Positions 7,369 to 14,447 of a DNA stretch of 14,447 bases are shown piece by piece. Under the pieces are notes generated by a model. It saw only the letters and a list, made by a program, of their open reading frames with translations. It was not told the origin of the DNA and did not search any database. Each line of letters starts with the position of its first letter. Within the stretch, counting starts at the first letter, position 1. The stretch lies in contig JAGCLX010000112.1 in NCBI GenBank assembly GCA_017646785.1, positions 1 through 14,447 on the forward strand, read 5' to 3'. The stretch comes from Alistipes sp. (GTDB taxonomy: Bacteria > Bacteroidota > Bacteroidia > Bacteroidales > Rikenellaceae). The position numbers were made by a program, and so were the translations under genes.

Positions 7369-8172
7369 TTATAGGCTATTGAGTTTTGTGTTGATAATCG
7401 CCATGAGCTCCTCCGCAAGGCTCTCGATGGCCGAGTGCATAGCCACATCCTGCACAAAGCCCTCAATCTGTAGACGCTTTGCTTGTGCTGTGCTTAGGCC
7501 ACGCTGACGCATATACAAGATGGCATCACTATCCATCTGGCCCACCGTAGCACCATGGCTACACTTAACATCATCGGCATAGATCTCCAGCTGTGGCAAG
7601 GTCTCGATGCGTGCCTCGCCAATGGTGACGTTACGGCTCGACTGTACAGAGTCGGTATGCTGAGCTCCTGGGGCCACGTAGACAAGTCCAGAGAAGCTGC
7701 CATGTGCCTTATCTGCTGCCACACCCTTAACCGAGGTATGCGACGTACACTCTGCCGCCATGTGGTTGACATCCACCGTCACACTACCCTGCTCCTGGTC
7801 AACAAGGATAAAGCAACCGTTATGCTTGAACGATGCCCCCCCCTCCACGAGGCTCGCAGCAACACGCACATCCGATGGTGATGTAACGACCTGTGTCATA
7901 ACGCACTCGCCATGCTTAGCTATAGCGATGCTTAACTGTGTTGCGCTATGCTCGGCTACTACCTCTACAATGCGCAATACACCACCTTGGCGCACATCTA
8001 TATCGATGTTCACAGCCTTATCGCTATCCACAATGAACAACTCCACCGTAGCACCCTCAGCTATGGTTATATCTCTATCTGCCTCAGCACGCAACACCCA
8101 ACGACCCGACTCGGTGCAACACCCTACAGGGATGGGCTCGGCAGCAAAGGCCTTGATAATAGACTCTGTCAT
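7369..8172 (-). CDS. sufD: Fe-S cluster assembly scaffold protein SufD, compact form
   Basis: SufD pairs with SufB in the SufBC2D scaffold. The protein is 267 residues, far shorter than the roughly 420-450 usual for SufD; alignment from the C-terminus shows that the N-terminal region is what is missing. The retained part looks like the beta-helix core plus C-terminal helices. ARIETLPQLEIYADDVKCSHGATVG (193-210) carries the conserved histidine H206, equivalent by distance from the C-terminus to E. coli SufD His360, a cluster-related residue. DSDAILYMRQRGLS follows, matching the family. The gene begins 2 nt after the sufC stop, so no missing 5' exon-like piece or frameshifted upstream fragment can be hidden there. 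A perfect Shine-Dalgarno stretch lies at 8178-8186. A run of eight G (7836-7843 on the coding strand) falls within the Val-Glu-Gly-Gly-Ala stretch. It seems intact and probably functional. Confidence 0.9.
   Translation of the reverse strand: MTESIIKAFAAEPIPVGCCTESGRWVLRAEADRDITIAEGATVELFIVDSDKAVNIDIDVRQGGVLRIVEVVAEHSATQLSIAIAKHGECVMTQVVTSPSDVRVAASLVEGGASFKHNGCFILVDQEQGSVTVDVNHMAAECTSHTSVKGVAADKAHGSFSGLVYVAPGAQHTDSVQSSRNVTIGEARIETLPQLEIYADDVKCSHGATVGQMDSDAILYMRQRGLSTAQAKRLQIEGFVQDVAMHSAIESLAEELMAIINTKLNSL
7836..7843 (-). repeat. G8 homopolymer inside sufD
   Basis: Eight consecutive C on the plus strand, G8 on the coding strand, encode part of Glu-Gly-Gly-Ala in sufD. The frame reads through correctly to the conserved C-terminus, so there is no frameshift in this copy. 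It is the longest G/C homopolymer I noticed in the window. Confidence 0.9.
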
Positions 8173-8174
8173 GG

Positions 8175-8930
8175 CTACTCCTCCTTATAGTCATTAATCA
8201 ACCAGTCGTAACCCTCCTTCTCCAACTTCAACGCCAATGTCTTGTCGCCAGTGTAGATGATGCGACCCTTATATAGCACATGAACGTAGTCGGGCACGAT
8301 GTAGTCCAAGAGGCGCTGGTAGTGTGTGATGACCACCGTAGCGTTATCCTCGCGCTTGAGGCGTGTGACACCTGTTGCCACGATGCGCAGAGCGTCGATA
8401 TCGAGACCCGAGTCTGTCTCGTCGAGGATGGCGAGCTTGGGGTCAAGCATAGCCATCTGGAAAATCTCGTTCTTCTTCTTCTCTCCACCCGAGAAGCCCT
8501 CGTTCACAGCACGCGACGTGAGCTTTGAGTCGAGCTCCACAATAGCACTCTTCTCCTTCATCATCTTGAGATACTCGGCCGCAGTGAGAGGCTCCAAACC
8601 ACGATACTTACGCTGCTCGTTAACAGCTATCTTCATGAAGTTTGCCATCGAAACACCGGGTATCTCCACGGGATACTGGAAGCCCAAGAACAAACCCTTG
8701 CGTGAGCGCTCCTCAATTGGGAGGTCGAGCAAGTTCTCACCCTCAAACTCCACCTTACCCTCAGTAACGGTGAACTTCTCATTACCCGCCAACACCGATG
8801 CGAGCGTCGACTTACCCGAACCATTAGGGCCCATGATAGCGTGCACCTCGCCAGCCTTAACCTCGAGGTTTATACCCTTCAAAATCTCCTTATCGCCAAC
8901 CTTAGCGTGCAGATTTTCAACCTTTAACAT
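8175..8930 (-). CDS. sufC: Fe-S cluster assembly ATPase SufC
   Basis: This soluble ABC-type ATPase drives conformational change of the SufB-SufD scaffold. Its 251 residues match the family (about 248-255). Walker A is GPNGSGKST (34-42), the Q-loop is in GFQYPVEIPG (83-92), the ABC signature is FSGGEKKKNEI (146-156), Walker B is LAILDETDSGLD (167-178), and the switch histidine is H203 in VITHYQ. The FSGGEKKKNEI and DETDSGLDIDAL forms are diagnostic of SufC as opposed to transporter ATPases. The ATG at 8930 follows an 89-bp AT-rich gap after sufB; the last codons (Lys-Glu-Glu-stop) double as the Shine-Dalgarno sequence of sufD. Confidence 0.97.
   Translation of the reverse strand: MLKVENLHAKVGDKEILKGINLEVKAGEVHAIMGPNGSGKSTLASVLAGNEKFTVTEGKVEFEGENLLDLPIEERSRKGLFLGFQYPVEIPGVSMANFMKIAVNEQRKYRGLEPLTAAEYLKMMKEKSAIVELDSKLTSRAVNEGFSGGEKKKNEIFQMAMLDPKLAILDETDSGLDIDALRIVATGVTRLKREDNATVVITHYQRLLDYIVPDYVHVLYKGRIIYTGDKTLALKLEKEGYDWLINDYKEE
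8178..8186 (-). promoter_or_regulatory. Shine-Dalgarno sequence of sufD
   Basis: The coding strand reads AAGGAGGAG here; the AAGGAGG core lies 7 nt upstream of the sufD ATG, a near-perfect complement to the 16S rRNA 3' end. It sits in the last codons of sufC. No other gene in the window shows a comparable site, and the phylum generally does not depend on Shine-Dalgarno pairing. The sequence could also be only a by-product of the Lys-Glu-Glu codons. Confidence 0.6.
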
Positions 8931-8970
8931 ATATATAGTTCTTTATTTTTTATTATTACTTATTAATTAA

Positions 8971-8997
8971 GGAAGTTAGTGAGTTTAAGGAATTTAG
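8971..8997. repeat. Three tandem imperfect 9-base units between sufB and sufC
   Basis: On the plus strand the units are GGAAGTTAG, TGAGTTTAA and GGAATTTAG, back to back, in the 89-bp sufB-sufC gap. The rest of the gap is A/T-rich (TTATTAATTAA and runs of T/A). Units two and three each share about six of nine bases with the first. No promoter match of the TTTG-N20-TAnnTTTG type or terminator-like hairpin with a T-run is seen in the gap. The function is unknown. Confidence 0.5.
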
Positions 8998-9019
8998 CAT
9001 CCCCACCCATTACTAATTG

Positions 9020-10465
<1,446 letters not shown>

Positions 10466-10468
10466 CTC

Positions 10469-10479
10469 TATATGTTTAG
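10469..10479 (-). promoter_or_regulatory. Leader motif CTAAACATATA ahead of sufB
   Basis: It lies 3 nt upstream of the chosen sufB ATG and directly downstream of the predicted promoter, so it would make up most of a very short 5' leader. The same 11-mer precedes tmk. No purine-rich Shine-Dalgarno site is present. Confidence 0.35.
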
Positions 10480-10483
10480 CTTG

Positions 10484-10515
10484 CAAAAGTAACAAAAACT
10501 ATTCACAAAGTCAAA
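10484..10515 (-). promoter_or_regulatory. Bacteroidetes-type promoter of the suf cluster
   Basis: Reading the minus strand, TTTG (10515-10512) is followed after exactly 20 bp by TACTTTTG (10491-10484). This matches the primary-sigma consensus of Bacteroidetes, TTTG at -33 and TAnnTTTG at -7 with 19-21 bp between. Transcription would begin about 10476-10480, leaving a leader of roughly 11-16 nt before the sufB ATG. It lies downstream of the gpmI terminator. No operator palindrome is obvious around it. Confidence 0.8.
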
Positions 10516-10635
10516 ATTTTAGCCATCTTTATTTTTTATATAGGTATAAATAGTGGTTATACAAACTGAGCAAGAAGAGATGTCGCAGTGGAGATAAGGA
10601 ACAAAAACTATAACTAAAACTCCACACAAAGATAC

Positions 10636-10665
10636 AAAAAAAACCACCAATTGCTTGGTGGTTTT
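10636..10665 (-). terminator. Intrinsic terminator after gpmI
   Basis: The minus strand carries an 11-bp perfect stem (AAAACCACCAA pairing with TTGGTGGTTTT) around a 4-nt loop GCAA, followed at once by a run of eight T (10643-10636), partly shared with the stem. It begins about 20 nt past the gpmI stop and separates the alaS-gpmI unit from the suf promoter. On the plus strand the same hairpin is followed by only four T, so it is much weaker in that direction. Confidence 0.93.
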
Positions 10666-10686
10666 AATCACTATATTGCCTTGATG

Positions 10687-12213
10687 CTACTTGAAGCTAA
10701 CAAGCGACTCACCTGTCATCTCCGCGGGCTTTGGAAGACCCATAAGGTCAAGAACTGTAGGAGCCACATCTGCAAGGATACCATCCTTAACGCTTGCTAC
10801 GCGCTCCGACACCACGACGATGGGCACGGGGTTGAGTGAGTGTGCAGTGTTGGGTGTGCCATCAGCGTTCACAGCGTTGTCGGCATTACCGTGGTCGGCA
10901 ATCTGGACAACCTCGTAGCCATTAGCCTTAGCTGCCTCCACTACATCCTTAACACACTCATCCACAGCCTTAACAGCCTTCTCAATAGCTGCGTACACAC
11001 CAGTGTGACCAACCATATCGCCATTAGCAAAGTTGAGGCAGATGAAGTCATACTTCTGCTGGCCGAGAGCTGCAACGAGCTTATCCTTAACCTCGTATGC
11101 CGACATCTCGGGCTGTAGGTCGTAGGTAGCAACCTTAGGCGATGCAACAAGGATGCGCTCCTCGTTAGCAAACTCCTCCTCGCGACCACCATTAAGGAAG
11201 AATGTCACGTGTGCATATTTCTCCGTCTCAGCAATGCGCAACTGCTTCAAGCCCTGCGCTGCGACATACTCACCGATGGTGTTAGCCACATTCTCCTTAT
11301 CAAAGAGGATGTGTAAGCCCTGAAACTTAGCGTCATAGGGGGTCATGCAGCAGTAGTACAAGGGCATTGTGTGCATACCCTCCTCGGGCATATCCTGCTG
11401 TGTGAGCACGATAGTAAGCTCCTTAGCGCGGTCGTTACGATAGTTAAAGAAGATAACAACGTCGTTAGGCTTAATAGTGCCGATGGCGTTACCCTCAGCA
11501 TCCACATTCACAATAGGCAATACGAACTCATCCGTTACGCCATTATCATACGACGCCTGCATAGCAGCAACCATATCCGAAGACTTCTCGCCCACACCAT
11601 TAACAAGCTGGTCGTATGCCATCTTAACACGCTCCCAGCGCTTGTCGCGATCCATAGCGTAGTAGCGACCGATGATAGAGGCAATCTTACCAGTCGAAGT
11701 CGCCATGTGCTTCTCCAACGCCTCAATAAAGCCCTTACCACTGCGAGGGTCTGTGTCGCGACCATCCATAAAGCAGTGTACAAAGGTGTTCTCAATGCCG
11801 TAGTACTTAGAGATGTCACAGAGCTTGAAGAGGTGGTCGAGTGACGAGTGCACACCGCCATCAGATACCAAGCCCATGAAGTGTACACTCACGCCATTAG
11901 CCTTAGCATACTCAAAGGCCTTAACCACCTCCTTGTTCTCAAGGATAGAGTTGTCGCGGCATGCGCGGTTAATCTTCACCAAGTCCTGATATACGACACG
12001 ACCAGCACCGATGTTTAGGTGACCCACCTCCGAGTTACCCATCTGACCCTCGGGCAGACCCACGTTCTCACCATCGGTCTTAAGCTCCGCATGAGGGTAG
12101 TGCGCCGTCATGGCGTTGATATACTCTGGGTTTGTTGAGTAGATGACATCAGACTTCGTGTGGTCGCCATTACCCCAGCCGTCCAAAATCATCAATAACA
12201 CTTTATTACTCAT
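10687..12213 (-). CDS. gpmI: 2,3-bisphosphoglycerate-independent phosphoglycerate mutase
   Basis: This Mn-dependent cytosolic enzyme interconverts 3- and 2-phosphoglycerate in glycolysis and gluconeogenesis without a bisphosphoglycerate cofactor. Its 508 residues match the usual roughly 510. Metal and catalytic residues are all visible: D11 in LMILDGWG, the phosphoserine S61 in [17 protein letters not shown]399 and H403 in [10 protein letters not shown]440 and H441 in ADHGNAD, and H458 in NTAHSLNP. These sit at a constant offset from the well-studied Geobacillus enzyme as I recall its numbering. The inserted phosphotransferase-lid domain lies between about 75 and 310 ([14 protein letters not shown] near 145-160). 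The ATG is 25 nt after the alaS stop, so the two genes are probably cotranscribed, and a strong terminator follows. Confidence 0.97.
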   Translation of the reverse strand: MSNKVLLMILDGWGNGDHTKSDVIYSTNPEYINAMTAHYPHAELKTDGENVGLPEGQMGNSEVGHLNIGAGRVVYQDLVKINRACRDNSILENKEVVKAFEYAKANGVSVHFMGLVSDGGVHSSLDHLFKLCDISKYYGIENTFVHCFMDGRDTDPRSGKGFIEALEKHMATSTGKIASIIGRYYAMDRDKRWERVKMAYDQLVNGVGEKSSDMVAAMQASYDNGVTDEFVLPIVNVDAEGNAIGTIKPNDVVIFFNYRNDRAKELTIVLTQQDMPEEGMHTMPLYYCCMTPYDAKFQGLHILFDKENVANTIGEYVAAQGLKQLRIAETEKYAHVTFFLNGGREEEFANEERILVASPKVATYDLQPEMSAYEVKDKLVAALGQQKYDFICLNFANGDMVGHTGVYAAIEKAVKAVDECVKDVVEAAKANGYEVVQIADHGNADNAVNADGTPNTAHSLNPVPIVVVSERVASVKDGILADVAPTVLDLMGLPKPAEMTGESLVSFK

Positions 12214-12238
12214 AGTATTATACGTCTTATTTAATCCA

Positions 12239-14447
12239 TTACTTTATCTTTTCCATAATCATCTCTACAGCCTTGTCAACTGCAGCCTGCAAGCCATCGG
12301 GGTTCTTACCACCCGCAGTAGCGTAGTGCTTCTGACCACCACCGCCACCATTCATCAGCTTAGCAGCCTCACGCACCGTAGCACCTGCGTCTACACCCAT
12401 AGCCACGATGTCGTCCGAGAGCATGATGTTGAGCGTAGGCTTGCCATCGTTGAGGTTACCGACAACCATCACCAACTTCTCCGCTACGCGCTGGCGCAAA
12501 GCAAATGCCAAATCCTTCATCACCTCAGAAGTATGCTTAGAGGTGTGAGTGATAAGCTTAACACCGCCACGCAAAGGTGTGTTCTCTGCCAAGCCATCAG
12601 CCATGGTCGCCACCTTCTCCTTGCGCATCTCCTCAATCTCGCGTGTGAGTGCATCGTTAGACTCCATCATCTTCTCGATAGCCTGCACGACCTTAGGGTT
12701 ACGCACGAGCTGCTCGAGTGACGAGATTATATCCTGAGCACCATAGATGAGTGCCTCTGCGCCCTCACCAGTTGTAGCCTCGATGCGGCGCACACCAGCC
12801 GAGATAGCGCTCTCACTTGTAATCTTGAAGAAGCCAAGGTTACCTGTAGCCGACGCGTGTGTACCACCACAAAGCTCAGTCGAAGGACCGAAGTTCACTA
12901 TACGCACCTTGTCACCATACTTCTCACCGAAGAGCATGATAGCACCCGCAGCCTCTGCCTCAGCCATTGTAGCCTCGCGATTCTCTACCAATGGGTAGTT
13001 AGCACGGATAAGGCTGTTTACCAAGCGCTCCACCTCGCGCAACTCCTCTGCAGTCACCTTCTGGAAGTGAGAGAAGTCGAAGCGCAAGCCCATGGGGCTC
13101 ACCATAGAACCCTTCTGCTCAACGTGTGAGCCGAGCACGGTGCGCAATGCGTAGTCTACGAGGTGAGTAGCTGTGTGGTTGTTAGCCGCCTTAGTGCGCG
13201 CCTCAGCGTTTACAACTGCGCGGAACGATGTCTCTGGGTTCTCGGGCAACTGCTTAGCGATGTGGATGATAAGGCCATTCTCCTTCTCTGTAGCCACAAT
13301 CTCAATCTTCTCATTTGCGCTCTCGATGTAACCGATGTCACCAATCTGACCACCTGAGTTACCATAGAATGGTGTGTGGTCGAATACGAGCTGGTATGTA
13401 ACATTATTCTTCGACTTCACACGGCGGTAGCGAGCGATGCGGATGTCAGACTCCAACGTATCGTAACCCACGAATGTGCTCTCAGCGATGGGCATAATCT
13501 CCTGCCAGTCGTCGATATCCTGCTGTGCAGCGTTACGCGAACGCTCCTTCTGCACCTGAAGTTCCTTCTCGAACTCCTCGATATCCACCTCTACGCCCTG
13601 CTCCTTAGCGATAAGCTCAGTGAGGTCAATGGGGAAGCCGTATGTATCATACAACACGAATGCATCCTTACCAGAAATCTTACCACCCTGCGACTTCTTG
13701 ATAACACCCTCCAAAAGGTTGATACCAGTAGCCAATGTACGGAGGAACGAAGCCTCCTCCTCCTCGATAACGCGCTCGATGAGTGTCTGCTGTGCCACGA
13801 GCTCGGGGAACTGATGACCCATCTGCTCCACAAGGCCCGCTACGAGCTTGCAGATGAATGGCTCGTTGAAGCCGAGATATGTGTAACCATAGCGCACTGC
13901 ACGGCGCAAGATGCGACGGATAACATAGCCAGCCTTAGCGTTTGCAGGGAGCTGACCATCAGCAATAGAGAACGAGATAGCACGCAAGTGGTCTGCGATA
14001 ACGCGCATAGCCACATCACACTTCTCATCCTTACCATACTCCCTACCCGAGAGTGCTGCGATGCGAGCGATAGTGGGCTGGAAGACATCTGTATCGTAGT
14101 TAGACTTCTTGCCCTGCAAAATCATACAGAGGCGCTCGAAGCCCATACCAGTATCTACGTTCTTTGCGGGAAGTGGCTCGAGAGAACCATTAGCCTTGCG
14201 GTTAAACTGCATGAACACGAGGTTCCAAATCTCAATAACCTGAGGGTGACTCATGTTTACCATCTCGCGGCCAGGGATCTTAGCCACCTCCTCGTCGTCG
14301 CGCAAGTCGAAGTGAATCTCGCTACAAGGGCCACAAGGACCTGTCTCACCCATCTCCCAGAAGTTATCCTTCTTGTTACCACGAATGATGTGGTCCTCGG
14401 GCAAGAACTGCTTCCAGTAGTCGTAAGCCTCCTGGTCGAAGGCTACA
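12239..14447 (-). CDS. alaS: Alanyl-tRNA synthetase, 5' end outside the window
   Basis: This enzyme charges tRNA-Ala and hydrolyses mischarged Ser/Gly-tRNA. The reading frame is open to the window edge (from 14446), with 735 residues visible and roughly 140 N-terminal residues missing compared with the usual roughly 875. A TTG at 14404 could be mistaken for a start, but in-frame residues before it ([11 protein letters not shown]) continue the aminoacylation domain. Landmarks in order: [22 protein letters not shown], the helical tRNA-binding region, the editing-site metal motif HTATH (about 13177-13163), the CGGTH motif (about 12871-12857) and the C-terminal DHHA1-like tail with the glycine-rich [14 protein letters not shown]. 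All editing ligands appear present. Next downstream is gpmI after a 25-nt gap; the promoter lies outside the window. Confidence 0.98.
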   Translation of the reverse strand, partial: VAFDQEAYDYWKQFLPEDHIIRGNKKDNFWEMGETGPCGPCSEIHFDLRDDEEVAKIPGREMVNMSHPQVIEIWNLVFMQFNRKANGSLEPLPAKNVDTGMGFERLCMILQGKKSNYDTDVFQPTIARIAALSGREYGKDEKCDVAMRVIADHLRAISFSIADGQLPANAKAGYVIRRILRRAVRYGYTYLGFNEPFICKLVAGLVEQMGHQFPELVAQQTLIERVIEEEEASFLRTLATGINLLEGVIKKSQGGKISGKDAFVLYDTYGFPIDLTELIAKEQGVEVDIEEFEKELQVQKERSRNAAQQDIDDWQEIMPIAESTFVGYDTLESDIRIARYRRVKSKNNVTYQLVFDHTPFYGNSGGQIGDIGYIESANEKIEIVATEKENGLIIHIAKQLPENPETSFRAVVNAEARTKAANNHTATHLVDYALRTVLGSHVEQKGSMVSPMGLRFDFSHFQKVTAEELREVERLVNSLIRANYPLVENREATMAEAEAAGAIMLFGEKYGDKVRIVNFGPSTELCGGTHASATGNLGFFKITSESAISAGVRRIEATTGEGAEALIYGAQDIISSLEQLVRNPKVVQAIEKMMESNDALTREIEEMRKEKVATMADGLAENTPLRGGVKLITHTSKHTSEVMKDLAFALRQRVAEKLVMVVGNLNDGKPTLNIMLSDDIVAMGVDAGATVREAAKLMNGGGGGQKHYATAGGKNPDGLQAAVDKAVEMIMEKIK

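Noticed and set aside
8931..9019. A separate promoter for sufC in the sufB-sufC gap
   Set aside because: No TTTG/TAnnTTTG pair with 19-21 bp spacing was found on the minus strand; the gap is only A/T-rich.
10466..10495. Upstream start of sufB at 10495
   Set aside because: It overlaps the -7 promoter box and precedes the expected transcription start; the ATG at 10465 fits family length and position.
14402..14404. TTG at 14404 as the alaS start
   Set aside because: The reading frame continues upstream with conserved aminoacylation-domain residues to the window edge, so the gene is simply cut off.

Overview
The window is a densely packed, entirely minus-strand stretch of what looks like a Bacteroidales (Bacteroidetes/Bacteroidota) chromosome. 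This assignment rests on a match to the phylum-specific sigma promoter (TTTG, 20 bp, TACTTTTG) ahead of sufB, AT-rich leaders without Shine-Dalgarno sequences, moderate GC content and family-level protein resemblance. Genus cannot be fixed by eye; a relative of Alistipes, Porphyromonas or similar gut taxa is plausible. There are no transposases, phage genes, tRNAs, rRNAs or CRISPR arrays, and every gene except the two cut by the window edges looks intact.

Reading in the direction of transcription (high to low coordinates), the first block is alaS (5' end outside the window) followed by gpmI. It is closed by a strong intrinsic terminator at about 10636-10665. A roughly 190-bp AT-rich gap then carries the promoter of the second block: sufB, sufC, sufD, sufS (SUF iron-sulfur cluster assembly), tmk (thymidylate kinase) and a DoxX/MauE-like membrane protein with a GTG start. 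A 41-bp gap holding two small hairpins leads to a tripartite efflux set: lipoprotein-type periplasmic adaptor, RND permease and the start of a TolC-family outer-membrane channel, the last overlapping the permease gene by 4 bp (ATGA). I see no obvious promoter or terminator between sufB and the left edge, so one long transcript is possible, with the two-hairpin gap as the likeliest internal boundary.

Functionally, SufS mobilises sulfur from cysteine, the SufB-SufC-SufD complex builds the Fe-S cluster, Tmk makes dTDP, AlaS charges tRNA-Ala, GpmI serves glycolysis, and the adaptor-RND-TolC trio would export an unknown substrate across the envelope. The genes are mostly housekeeping and I found no convincing novel system. 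The observations most worth a second look are the unusually short SufD that lacks the N-terminal region, the hairpin pair before the efflux genes, the short promoter-to-start distance of sufB, an Asp-Asn pair in the RND proton-relay helix, and a G8 tract inside sufD.
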